Assembly: GCA_045643185.1 (NCBI GenBank)
Contig: JAZUKH010000207.1
Span: forward strand, 1 to 16,005
Length of the DNA stretch: 16,005 bases
Direction of reading: 5' to 3'
From: RGIG464 sp045643185
GTDB taxonomy: Bacteria > Myxococcota_A > Bradymonadia > UBA4248
Numbering within the stretch: position 1 is the stretch's first letter; each line of letters begins with the position of its first letter. The notes beneath the pieces were generated by a model that was given only the letters and a program-made list of their open reading frames with translations, was not told where the DNA came from and ran no database searches. Shown in pieces: positions 7,663 to 13,977 of the stretch. Made by a program: the position numbers and the translations under genes.

Positions 7663-9264
7663 TTAAACGTCCATGATGGGATCGATATCTGTCAAAACGT
7701 TGCTGCGCGGTTCATTTGGATTATAGGCGACCGTGCATGTGAGTGGAAATTTGAGGTTGATGCCGTCAAAAAAGCGGGAGACGCCAAAATAACGTTCACC
7801 GCCGGCTTCAAAGATGTATTCGAAGGCTTCATGGGCGTCGACGTAGGTAAAGCCCATGATTTTGCCTTGGGTGGTTGACCAGCTCTTGGGCGGTGTCCAC
7901 AAATTCTTACGGCGCACGAGTTTGGGTTTTCGAATGTCTTCGTATGACTGGATGATCTCGGCTTCCTCGGCTTCGGCGGCTGCGATCTCTTCCGGTGTAG
8001 CGCCAATGAGTCCGGTTTCTTTTTTGTCGAAGGCGAAGGCACTGGCGTACACGATTGGCGCATGAAGTAGTTTTTCGCCCTGTTTCTCATCAAGTTTGCG
8101 CTTTTTGCGGTACGCGACGATGGCACCAAACAAGGCGATCGCCATGACGATCGCCAACAAGATCCGGTCGAAGAACAACAGACTGAAGGCGGGCAAGAAA
8201 AATGTGGCGACAAACAGAACCAGACATTCCACACACAGGATGAGCGAGCCGATGAAGGTACGTGGAATGCCGTGTTTGACGTCGTTGGCCGTTACGCCCT
8301 GAAGTGAGCGCACTTGCTTAATGTAGCTGCGCAACTCGGCCATGTTTTTGGGTCTTTTGCCAATGTCCGAAGCGAGCAGCATGTCGAGAAGTTCGCGCAT
8401 CGCGCAGCTCGTCTGGGGCGCTTTCTGTTCCAAAACAGGTTCGTATTGGAGCTTGAACACGTCGGAAGGAATGTCGTATGGCATGACACCCGTGAGCAAG
8501 TGCAATGCCGTGGCGCCGACTGCGTAGTAGTCCGATTGGATCGCAACGTCGCCCAACTGCTGTTCTGGCGCCATGTAGCCAAATGTGCCCGCGATCGTCG
8601 ATCCGCCCTGGTGCTTTTGAGGGTTGGCGACGGCGCCAAAGTCGATGAGGTAAACGCTGGCTTTGCCGCCGTGTGGGTTCATCAAAATGTTTGAAGGTTT
8701 GATGTCACGGTGAATGATCGGCGGCGTGTATTGCTCCTGCAATGAGGACAAAATGCTGCACAGCCCGTCCAGGACGTTCAGCACTTCGTCTTCCGTGAAT
8801 TGCTTTTTGGTCTCAAGCTGGGCTTCCAGGGACGGGTATTGGATGTATTCTTGAATGATGTAATAGTTGTCATCGGGATTGCCCGTTTCCGGAATAATGC
8901 TTTCGTAATATTTGGGCACGCCGTTGACGCGGATACTTTCAAGAACGGCAGCTTCTCGTTTGAACAGGTCGACCGCCTTTAGATTTTCGACCATGTTCAT
9001 TTTTAGGCATTTTATCGCGACATAACTGTCTGAATAGATGACTCGGGCAAGGTAGGTTTTGCCGTTGGCGCCTTCGCCGAGTTCGCGGATAAATTGGTAT
9101 TTGTCCTTGAGGATGTCTGGGGTTTCCAAGGCGGTCGTTTGACTTTTAGAAGCGGTGACGTTGTCGTTCGACGAAGTGGATGGCGTGCGTGCTGTAACAG
9201 GGGCTTGTTTCGCGACGGTTTCACGGCGTTCGGGCGTGGCTTCTGCGGATTGAATAGGATCCAT
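7663..9264 (-). CDS. Membrane-anchored Ser/Thr protein kinase (first of a tandem pair)
   Basis: 533 residues. A Thr/Ser-rich N-terminal linker (1-50) leads to a Hanks-type kinase: G-loop GEGANGKT (63-70), Lys85 in VAIK, Glu104, HRDIKPSN (185-192), DFG (208-210), GTFGYMAPE (226-234), Asp245 and Arg304. A membrane hairpin follows at about 336-358 and 362-384, then an Ala/Glu-rich helix (about 421-440) and a tail (about 465-525) with 'YIFEAGGERYFG...TVAYNPNEPRSN', again DUF3592-like. The architecture matches the next gene, so the pair is probably a tandem duplication that has diverged. The ATG at 9264 is chosen because AAGGA lies 6 nt upstream; a reading from 9315 would add 17 residues and run through a terminator-like hairpin. 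The Thr-rich linker could be an autophosphorylation region. Confidence 0.92.
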   Translation of the reverse strand: MDPIQSAEATPERRETVAKQAPVTARTPSTSSNDNVTASKSQTTALETPDILKDKYQFIRELGEGANGKTYLARVIYSDSYVAIKCLKMNMVENLKAVDLFKREAAVLESIRVNGVPKYYESIIPETGNPDDNYYIIQEYIQYPSLEAQLETKKQFTEDEVLNVLDGLCSILSSLQEQYTPPIIHRDIKPSNILMNPHGGKASVYLIDFGAVANPQKHQGGSTIAGTFGYMAPEQQLGDVAIQSDYYAVGATALHLLTGVMPYDIPSDVFKLQYEPVLEQKAPQTSCAMRELLDMLLASDIGKRPKNMAELRSYIKQVRSLQGVTANDVKHGIPRTFIGSLILCVECLVLFVATFFLPAFSLLFFDRILLAIVMAIALFGAIVAYRKKRKLDEKQGEKLLHAPIVYASAFAFDKKETGLIGATPEEIAAAEAEEAEIIQSYEDIRKPKLVRRKNLWTPPKSWSTTQGKIMGFTYVDAHEAFEYIFEAGGERYFGVSRFFDGINLKFPLTCTVAYNPNEPRSNVLTDIDPIMDV

Positions 9265-9270
9265 GCGTTT

Positions 9271-9275
9271 TCCTT
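9271..9275 (-). promoter_or_regulatory. Ribosome binding site that fixes the first kinase start
   Basis: On the minus strand AAGGA ends 6 nt before the ATG at 9264. No comparable site precedes the upstream in-frame ATG at 9315. Confidence 0.65.
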
Positions 9276-9294
9276 CACAAAATATGATTCTGCC

Positions 9295-9333
9295 AAAAAA
9301 CAGATGATAATTCATCTAACGCTGCGATGCGTT
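9295..9333 (-). terminator. Terminator-like tandem hairpin in the leader of the kinase operon
   Basis: On the minus strand AACGC-6 nt-GCGTT (9333-9318) is followed immediately by AGATGA-ATTA-TCATCT (9317-9302), one G, and a run of six T (9300-9295). It lies between the promoter at 9372-9399 and the kinase start at 9264. It could attenuate transcription of the operon. The stem is short and AT-rich, so strength is uncertain. Confidence 0.5.
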
Positions 9334-9371
9334 TATGACACGGGGGTCGCAGTCTATAGTTAGATTCGTTT

Positions 9372-9399
9372 ATTATAAAGCAATACGTTTCAAAGTTAA
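9372..9399 (-). promoter_or_regulatory. Sigma-70-type promoter of the kinase operon
   Basis: On the minus strand TTAACT (9394-9399) and a perfect TATAAT (9372-9377) are 16 nt apart. The predicted start of transcription, near 9365, leaves a leader of about 100 nt before the first kinase. Confidence 0.6.
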
Positions 9400-9465
9400 G
9401 CATTTCCTGATCAGCTGGTATGGCGGCAACCCACAACGTCTTGGGCCCTGCCAGGCGAAGGGGTA

Positions 9466-9533
9466 GCGGCGTATTTGGTATTTCCGTAGAGACGTGTGGT
9501 CCACGCGTCTCTACGAAAATACCAAATAGCCGC
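9466..9533. repeat. 68-bp near-palindromic repeat element with a bulged base
   Basis: The arms at 9466-9499 and 9501-9533 are reverse complements except for two mismatches and one extra G (9471) in the left arm. The centre is a single T. The core contains CGTAGAGACG and CGTCTCTACG. From memory, such cores occur in dispersed palindromic repeats of several phyla. The outer framing GCGGC-G-TATT ... AATA-GCCGC is shared with two hairpins at 11142-11212 on the other strand. Confidence 0.7.
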
Positions 9534-9535
9534 GT

Positions 9536-9553
9536 AGGGGAAGGCTTTCCCCT
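9536..9553. other. Small GC-rich hairpin beside the palindrome
   Basis: AGGGGAA (9536-9542), loop GGCT, TTCCCCT (9547-9553): a perfect 7-bp stem that starts two bases after the large palindrome. It could be part of the same repeat unit. No T-run follows on either strand. Confidence 0.45.
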
Positions 9554-9605
9554 CAAACAAAACAATTTTATATACGAAATTGAGCGTTAAATTATGTAAA
9601 TAACG

Positions 9606-9630
9606 ACATATAACTACATGTGTTATATGT
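9606..9630. promoter_or_regulatory. Operator-like 25-bp dyad
   Basis: ACATATAAC (9606-9614) and GTTATATGT (9622-9630) are perfect 9-bp arms with a 7-nt centre. A further half-site TTATGT lies at 9592-9597, and CTACATG is repeated at 9614-9620 and 9633-9639. The dyad overlaps the best -10-like hexamer of the rightward gene, as expected for a repressor site. The regulator is unknown. Confidence 0.45.
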
Positions 9631-9644
9631 GACTACATGAGGCT

Positions 9645-9713
9645 ATGAAATGCACGTGTGGTGTGGAATTATGCGTCATAAAGTCAAAATTTGCTTGCGC
9701 AAAAGTGAATTAG
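9645..9713 (+). CDS. Possible 22-residue Cys-rich leader peptide
   Basis: ATG at 9645, TAG at 9711-9713, 22 residues. Four of the 22 codons are Cys (positions 3, 5, 10 and 18). The GAGG at 9639-9642 is only 2 nt from the ATG, so initiation would be weak. What makes it worth listing is its place: the stop is 6 nt before an antiterminator-like stem and 18 nt before a T-tailed terminator, the layout of a ribosome-mediated attenuator. It could equally be a chance ORF. Confidence 0.25.
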   Translation: MKCTCGVELCVIKSKFACAKVN

Positions 9714-9719
9714 GTAATA

Positions 9720-9754
9720 GTCAAGAAAGGTTGACCGTTTACGGTCATTTTTTT
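9720..9754 (+). terminator. Attenuator-like terminator with a competing antiterminator stem
   Basis: TGACCG-TTTA-CGGTCA (9732-9747) is followed by seven T (9748-9754), 37 nt before the ATG of the membrane protein gene. GTCAA (9720-9724) can pair with TTGAC (9731-9735), which would take away the left arm of the terminator. There is no upstream plus-strand gene for it to terminate, which argues that it acts on the leader of the gene at 9792. Confidence 0.6.
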
Positions 9755-9774
9755 GTTTAACCCTTTGACCCTTG

Positions 9775-9789
9775 AAAGGAAAGGAAAGG
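9775..9789 (+). promoter_or_regulatory. Triplicated AAAGG ribosome binding region
   Basis: Three AAAGG units in tandem. The middle AGG (9782-9784) is 7 nt from the ATG at 9792. This supports the ATG over an in-frame TTG at 9753 that lies in the terminator T-run. Confidence 0.6.
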
Positions 9790-9791
9790 AA

Positions 9792-11066
9792 ATGTCCTCA
9801 GAAATTGCCGCACCAAGCGCAAAGAAAGCCGTATCGATTTGGTGGTTTGCATTTGGCTATTTTGCCGTTTACATTCCCTATTCGTTTTTGACGAAAGTAT
9901 TGACGAAAGGGATGGCATCGATCCCTGAAGGTTTGACCGGTGCAGATCTTGAAGCTGCTCAAAAAGCCGTCACCGTTAATAGCTTCGAGATCCTTCCGCC
10001 GACGATTATGGCATCCATTATCGTCATGATTTGTTTCATCAGCATCATGGGTTGGTGGAAATATGCCACCCAATGGAAACTTGGTTCGCTTTCACTTCCT
10101 CGTCCTCGTCTTCTTACGCTTTTCTCTGGTATCTGCACAGGTATCGTCGTCGTCACCACGACGCTCGCCTATACGATCAACGGTGTCACCATCGTCACGG
10201 CTATGCTCTTTATGCGTGGCGGTATGCTCATCATGTCACCGATTGTTGATACGATCTTCAAACGCAAGGTCAAATGGTTCTGCTGGGCTGCTCTCGGTAT
10301 GTCGATGCTCGCGCTCGTGATTTCCAGCCTCTGGAACCCCATCATGAATGGCACTTTTGATATTGGTTCCATCTTTGGTCAGCCTGCGCTCTTCTGGGTC
10401 GACCTCGCCGCTTATCTCGGCGCCTATTTTGTTCGTCTCACCATGATGTCGAAACTCGCCAAATCTGACAACGACGATGACACCAAGAAATTCTTCGTCG
10501 AAGAACAGATGACGGGTACGCCGTCCATCCTTATCATCCTTTTCATCATCGCCCTTTTTGGCGCGGGTCAGCCCTATGAAAGCTTCCCGGGCGGCGTTCA
10601 CGCTGGTTACTTCGATTTCTGGTCAAATCACCCTGGAAAAATCATCGCCTACGCCATGATGATCGGTTTCTTCTCTCAGTTTAACGGCGTGTTCGGCGGC
10701 CTCATCCTGCTCGATAAATCCGACAACGCTTTCGCAGTGCCTGTCAACCGTTGCTCGTCCATTCTTGCTGGCGTTGGTGCCACACTCGCCCTCGTTGCTG
10801 TCTTCCCGTCCTACTCAATGCCGGATGCCGGCCAGTTCATTGGCGCTGCTTGCGTCGTTGGCGCGATCTGCTTCCTGACGATCCCCAAAGTCGTCGCCAA
10901 ACTCGCCGCCAAGAAAGCTGCGCTTACCGCTGATGCTGTCGTCGCTGACAACAACGCGGTTGAAGCGGCTGCGCCTGCTGAAGAAGTCAAGGCTGATGCC
11001 GAAGAAGTCAAGGCTGACGAAGCCAAAGCTGACGAAGCCAAAGCTGACGAAGCTAAAGCTGAATAA
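9792..11066 (+). CDS. Ten-TM DMT/EamA-like membrane protein with a KADEA-repeat tail
   Basis: 424 residues. About ten membrane segments can be placed (roughly 16-34, 68-88, 107-127, 131-152, 161-180, 197-218, 244-260, 283-304, 321-339, 347-365). The stretch 'TTTLAYTINGVTIVTAMLF' and 'RGGMLIMSPIVD' (about 122-153) looks like the middle of an EamA-type half, so a drug/metabolite-transporter relationship is likely, but the substrate is unknown. Residues 369-424 are a hydrophilic Ala/Glu/Lys tail ending in three exact KADEA-type repeats. Codon choice is strongly biased to CGT, ATC, CTC and GTC, as in highly expressed genes. It is preceded by an attenuator-like leader and followed by its own terminator, so it is monocistronic. 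A translation start at 9753 is rejected (see the RBS entry). Confidence 0.88.
   Translation: MSSEIAAPSAKKAVSIWWFAFGYFAVYIPYSFLTKVLTKGMASIPEGLTGADLEAAQKAVTVNSFEILPPTIMASIIVMICFISIMGWWKYATQWKLGSLSLPRPRLLTLFSGICTGIVVVTTTLAYTINGVTIVTAMLFMRGGMLIMSPIVDTIFKRKVKWFCWAALGMSMLALVISSLWNPIMNGTFDIGSIFGQPALFWVDLAAYLGAYFVRLTMMSKLAKSDNDDDTKKFFVEEQMTGTPSILIILFIIALFGAGQPYESFPGGVHAGYFDFWSNHPGKIIAYAMMIGFFSQFNGVFGGLILLDKSDNAFAVPVNRCSSILAGVGATLALVAVFPSYSMPDAGQFIGAACVVGAICFLTIPKVVAKLAAKKAALTADAVVADNNAVEAAAPAEEVKADAEEVKADEAKADEAKADEAKAE
10980..11057 (+). repeat. Coding tandem repeats in the membrane protein tail
   Basis: Two 21-bp units (10980-11000, 11001-11021) encode EEVKADA/EEVKADE. They run into three 15-bp units (11013-11027, 11028-11042, 11043-11057) encoding ADEAK. 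The 15-bp copies are identical except for one synonymous change, so copy number could vary between strains without loss of frame. Confidence 0.85.
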
Positions 11067-11098
11067 ATTTCAGTAATCACTTAATTCGCTTATAAAGA

Positions 11099-11128
11099 GG
11101 GTCGGACCGGTTCGGTTCGGCCCTTTTT
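11099..11128 (+). terminator. Intrinsic terminator of the membrane protein gene
   Basis: GGGTCGGACC, a 5-nt loop, GGTTCGGCCC (11099-11123) form a 10-bp stem with two G-T wobbles, followed by TTTTT (11124-11128) and a second T-rich patch. It begins 32 nt after the TAA. Confidence 0.85.
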
Positions 11129-11141
11129 CTATTTTATGGTA

Positions 11142-11212
11142 GCCGTTGCTATTGGCTTCGCCAATACGCACCGGCCGCGTTGGCTATTTCGCTGCGCGAA
11201 ATACGCCACGCG
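11142..11212. repeat. Two abutting hairpins of a shared bulged architecture
   Basis: Hairpin one (11142-11175): GCCG, mismatch, TGC, TATTGGC, loop TTC, GCCAATA, bulged C (11167), GCA, mismatch, CGGC. Hairpin two (11176-11212): CGCG, extra T, TGGC, TATTTCGC, loop TGC, GCGAAATA, bulged C (11204), GCCA, CGCG. They touch end to end, have different stem sequences, yet keep the same frame 'GC-TATT...AATA-C-GC'. Together with the palindrome at 9466-9533 they suggest a repeat family. Confidence 0.65.
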
Positions 11213-11259
11213 TTTTTAGGCATACGGCGACGCGTTTGGTCGCTTCTCACGAGGTTAAA

Positions 11260-12135
11260 ATGAAAATCATCACTGACTTTGACGGCACGCTCACGACGAT
11301 AGAACATGAATACGCAAGTGAAATGCGCATCCTCATGCCTCAACTTCTCGCATTGTGTAATCACGACGAGGATCTGCTCAATACGATCCTCAAAGAGGTG
11401 GGCGAGAAGATCACGGCGAATCCGCAGAACTATGGGTGGATGAACCGTGAACGCATTACGGCGTTCAGTGACGAAGACTTATTTATGCAGATCTCCAGTC
11501 GAACCAAGTTGATCGACGAATGGGCCAACGAAGGTAAGGGCAGCGTGACCAAAATTGCCGCGAACCTGAAAGCATTTGGCAAAACGTTGTCGGCGTTGAC
11601 GAATGAAGCCTTTTTACAAATGAGTGCCGAACCCGTGACCGAGAAAAATGCGCCCGAAGCTGAAAGCATGGCCGTTATCAACCAGTTGCTGGATCGCGGT
11701 GACGAAGTCGTCATCGTCAGCAATTCGTATGCTTCACGCATTATCGATAAACTGGCTCACTTTGGCATTAAAGTCGCCGATGCCGCGACTGATCCGACGG
11801 CGCAGTTCCGTGTGCGCGGAAATGCCATGAAATACGGTCTGGACGAATCGAGCCACAAGGTCGCGTTTGCCACGCGCCCGGTCGATGTGAATCGTTCGGG
11901 CTATATCAACGTCATTCTGGAAGAACGTCCGGATGTGATTATCGGCGACGTGCTTTCGCTCGACCTGGCGACGCCTTACTACCTCGCCCGTGATCATCAG
12001 GAAATTGCGGGCATTCAACTTTACCTGCGTCTGCGACCGTACACGCCAAAATGGGCTATTCAGTGCGCAACGAACAGACCGTTCAACAGTCCTGCGAAGC
12101 TCAAAACGCTTAGTCACTTCAAAGAACTGCTTTAA
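11260..12135 (+). CDS. HAD-superfamily hydrolase (phosphatase-like)
   Basis: 291 residues. The HAD motifs are in order: DFDGT (6-10, nucleophile Asp6 and acid Asp8), Ser154 in VIVSNSY (151-157), Lys191 or Lys199 as the motif III lysine, and IIGDVLSLD (227-235) with Asp230 and Asp235 for Mg. A helical cap insertion lies between about 14 and 145. The family usually removes phosphate from small metabolites through an aspartyl-phosphate intermediate; the substrate cannot be read from the sequence. The ATG at 11260 is chosen because GAGG (11251-11254) is 5 nt upstream and the nucleophile motif normally lies near the N-terminus; a longer frame from 11146 would translate the hairpin repeats. The triple-FKBP lipoprotein gene starts 35 nt after its stop, so the two may share a transcript. 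No clear promoter is visible upstream. Confidence 0.88.
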   Translation: MKIITDFDGTLTTIEHEYASEMRILMPQLLALCNHDEDLLNTILKEVGEKITANPQNYGWMNRERITAFSDEDLFMQISSRTKLIDEWANEGKGSVTKIAANLKAFGKTLSALTNEAFLQMSAEPVTEKNAPEAESMAVINQLLDRGDEVVIVSNSYASRIIDKLAHFGIKVADAATDPTAQFRVRGNAMKYGLDESSHKVAFATRPVDVNRSGYINVILEERPDVIIGDVLSLDLATPYYLARDHQEIAGIQLYLRLRPYTPKWAIQCATNRPFNSPAKLKTLSHFKELL

Positions 12136-12170
12136 TTGACCGATTTCATTGAAAAGACAGGGAAGTCACG

Positions 12171-13274
12171 ATGAAAAAATTGTGGATCGCACTCGCCATG
12201 TTATTGTTCGCGAGTTGCTCACACCAAAATGTTGAAAATGCGACGTCGTCTGAAACCTCAACCATGGACGCGTCGCTTACAATGGATCTGATCATGCCCG
12301 ACACGGCGCAAAAAACGTCGTCCGGGTTTGCCTATGTCGTGCTCGAAAACGGCGATGGGGCGGCTGTCGATCCGATTCGCGCTTACAAAGTCCGTTTGAA
12401 AACGTATGACATTATGACAGGCTCCGTCGATGATGCCGAGGTGGTCATGATTCCAGCCCAAGCCGGCGGCTTTTATGCCGAGATCATGACGTTGATGCAC
12501 GACAACGACTTGGTGCGTGTCTGGGGTGAGTCGCAAGGACGCGTTTGGGATATCGAGCTGTTGGGGGTGGCGCACGAATTTGACCTGCCTGACATGACGG
12601 AAGCGCCCGAAAACGCGACCGAGCTGAATGGCGCCATGTTTGTGATGTTGGAACCTGGTGAAGGCGCCTTGACCAAGCACGATCAGGCGGTGCGCATGCA
12701 TGCGACGCGGTGGAATCTGAACGACGGCGTCGTGCTTGAAAGCTCGCGTTTGGGCGAGGGTATGGTCGCGATCCTCAATAACGAGATGTACTATCAAGAC
12801 CCTGTGCATGCGGCATTGTTAAGTCAAATGGCGCCGGGTGCGCATGCACGTGTTTGGATTCCTGGTGAAGTTGCACACACCGACTTTGACATTCTCGAAG
12901 ACGTTTGGCTCGTCGAACGTATGCCTTATTTCGACGTGCCGTCCGACTTGGTTCATCCGCAAGACGCCGAACTCGTCATTGAAGGCGCTTGGATGCGCGT
13001 TCAGGAGGCCGGCAATGACACGGATGCGCAACTTCAGCCTGGTGATGATGCCCAAGTCGATATGACATGCTGGAACAGCGCAGATGGCAAGATCATCATG
13101 TCGTCCGCGCTTACCAAGCAGAACACCACGATGCACCTCGACGACAACCTCGGTGTGTGGTTTGACTTCATGCAGCGTGCGAAACACGGTATGACGTTTT
13201 GGACCTGGACAGAAGCCGCTGCGATGCCGCAATCGGTCGGTATCGACATGGTTTGTCGCGTCATCGTGAAATAA
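12171..13274 (+). CDS. Lipoprotein with three degenerate FKBP-like modules
   Basis: 367 residues. A lipoprotein signal ends in F-A-S-C with the lipidated Cys at 16. Three modules follow at about 50-135, 152-248 and 270-366. Each begins like an FKBP prolyl isomerase (GFAYVVLENGDG, GAMFVMLEPGEG, GAWMRVQEAGND), has a central strand plus an often-kept 'dG.v..SS' turn (NDGVVLESS, ADGKIIMSS), and a 'm..g....vWip' strand (MAPGAHARVWIPGE). The spacer 'APENATELNGAMF' and the end 'GRVWDIELLGV' match what I recall of myxobacterial FKBPs (APPADA..T..GL.Y, G.LVFDVELL.I). The aromatic pocket residues of active FKBPs are mostly missing, so it is probably not an isomerase but a binding or scaffold protein of the envelope. 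The start has AGGGAAG (12159-12165) 5 nt upstream. Confidence 0.82.
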   Translation: MKKLWIALAMLLFASCSHQNVENATSSETSTMDASLTMDLIMPDTAQKTSSGFAYVVLENGDGAAVDPIRAYKVRLKTYDIMTGSVDDAEVVMIPAQAGGFYAEIMTLMHDNDLVRVWGESQGRVWDIELLGVAHEFDLPDMTEAPENATELNGAMFVMLEPGEGALTKHDQAVRMHATRWNLNDGVVLESSRLGEGMVAILNNEMYYQDPVHAALLSQMAPGAHARVWIPGEVAHTDFDILEDVWLVERMPYFDVPSDLVHPQDAELVIEGAWMRVQEAGNDTDAQLQPGDDAQVDMTCWNSADGKIIMSSALTKQNTTMHLDDNLGVWFDFMQRAKHGMTFWTWTEAAAMPQSVGIDMVCRVIVK

Positions 13275-13286
13275 CGCTCAAAAAAC

Positions 13287-13315
13287 TTGACAAATAGGTC
13301 GCGAAAACCCAAAAA
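13287..13315 (+). promoter_or_regulatory. Possible promoter of the Cys-tail protein gene
   Basis: A perfect TTGACA (13287-13292) lies 13 nt after the preceding stop. The -10 at 17 nt is only CAAAAA (13310-13315). A dyad ATGTGTG...CACACAT (13327-13349) and TATGCT follow in the leader, so the real -10 may differ. Confidence 0.35.
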
Positions 13316-13406
13316 GTCACGCTTACATGTGTGTGTTTTCTGCACACATAGCGTTATGCTTTTATTAACTGGCGATAAGCCATTGTCGATATGGAAGAGA
13401 AATAAA

Positions 13407-13844
13407 ATGGACGCAAAAATTATGATCATTGGCGCCTGTATCCTCGTTGCTATCATCATTATTATGATGTTGCGCGGAAACGGGCTTCCCAAAGCTATTC
13501 AGCAAGCCAAACAGATCAAGGATATCAAACCGATCGTTGATGAGATCGATCGCACGCAGAATGCTGATTATAAATCGCTCTTCAATTCGGCGATCAAGAC
13601 GTTGTGGGATTCCTATGAGCGTGAACTGGCCGTTGACCTCGCCAAAGTCTTTTTGGAACGCCATGACGATGCGCCGATCGCTCAGCATTGGCTTCAGACC
13701 ATCATGTCGGTTGAAGGTCAGCTTTGTGGTGCCAAACTGGGTGAAGACTTCATCAAAGAACACTTCAAAGAAGATCTTGCGAATAAATGTGGTAGCTGTT
13801 GCGGCGGTAGTTGCAAAGGTAAAAACTGCAAATCTTGTAAATAA
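13407..13844 (+). CDS. Small single-TM protein with a Cys-rich C-terminal tail
   Basis: 145 residues, not recognised. An uncleaved N-terminal membrane helix (about 3-22) is followed by a soluble helical region (about 28-126). The protein ends with six Cys in 17 residues (128, 131, 132, 136, 141, 144), spaced C-x2-C-C-x3-C-x4-C-x2-C with Gly, Ser and Lys between them. Such spacing could hold Zn, an Fe-S cluster or other metals, but I know no family with this exact tail. The membrane helix is followed by Arg/Lys, so the tail is probably cytoplasmic. The ATG at 13407 is supported by GGAAGAG about 8 nt upstream; the in-frame extension to 13287 would overlap the TTGACA box. A strong terminator follows. 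Confidence 0.8.
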   Translation: MDAKIMIIGACILVAIIIIMMLRGNGLPKAIQQAKQIKDIKPIVDEIDRTQNADYKSLFNSAIKTLWDSYERELAVDLAKVFLERHDDAPIAQHWLQTIMSVEGQLCGAKLGEDFIKEHFKEDLANKCGSCCGGSCKGKNCKSCK

Positions 13845-13870
13845 TTACTGTTAAAAATCAGAGACTTACG

Positions 13871-13909
13871 AGGCGTTTTCAAGAAATTGACTTGAAAACG
13901 CCTTTTTTT
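13871..13909 (+). terminator. Strong intrinsic terminator after the Cys-tail gene
   Basis: AGGCGTTTTCAAG (13871-13883), 7-nt loop, CTTGAAAACGCCT (13891-13903), then a T-run to 13909: a perfect 13-bp stem. Confidence 0.93.
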
Positions 13910-13962
13910 GCGTCCAGCGCGTGGTGAAGTCATTGGCCTGTCGTTGGTTTGGACGTGTGATA

Positions 13963-13969
13963 AAAGGAG
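13963..13969 (+). promoter_or_regulatory. Ribosome binding site that points to a TTG start
   Basis: AAAGGAG is the only good site near the start of the EamA gene. It is 8 nt from the TTG at 13978. No in-frame ATG lies at a usable distance. Confidence 0.55.
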
Positions 13970-13977
13970 TATTGGCA

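Larger units (their letters stand above)
9400..9791. other. Gene-free but highly structured intergenic region
   Basis: Apart from one 22-codon mini-ORF, I see no coding potential here. The stretch holds, in order, a 68-bp near-palindrome, a small GC hairpin, a 25-bp dyad with extra half-sites, the mini-ORF, a short hairpin TTTGC-TTGC-GCAAA (9690-9703), and an antiterminator/terminator pair. The promoter that drives the rightward gene is not clear; the best -10 is TATAAC at 9609-9614 with a poor -35. Confidence 0.6.

Noticed and set aside
9275..9565. Minus-strand frame across the palindrome upstream of the kinases
   Set aside because: It translates the 68-bp palindrome and the promoter and has no RBS, so it is a shadow of non-coding repeats.
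5433..11057. Possible homology between the AEKAK repeats of the broken gene and the KADEA tail of the membrane protein
   Set aside because: Both are low-complexity Ala/Glu/Lys helices; the likeness needs no common origin.
11146..11259. In-frame N-terminal extension of the HAD hydrolase
   Set aside because: It would encode the hairpin repeats and push the nucleophile motif to residue 44; the GAGG site favours the ATG at 11260.
13034..13492. Minus-strand 152-residue frame covering the end of the FKBP-like gene and the start of the Cys-tail gene
   Set aside because: It spans two well-supported plus-strand genes and a promoter, and looks like reverse-strand shadow.
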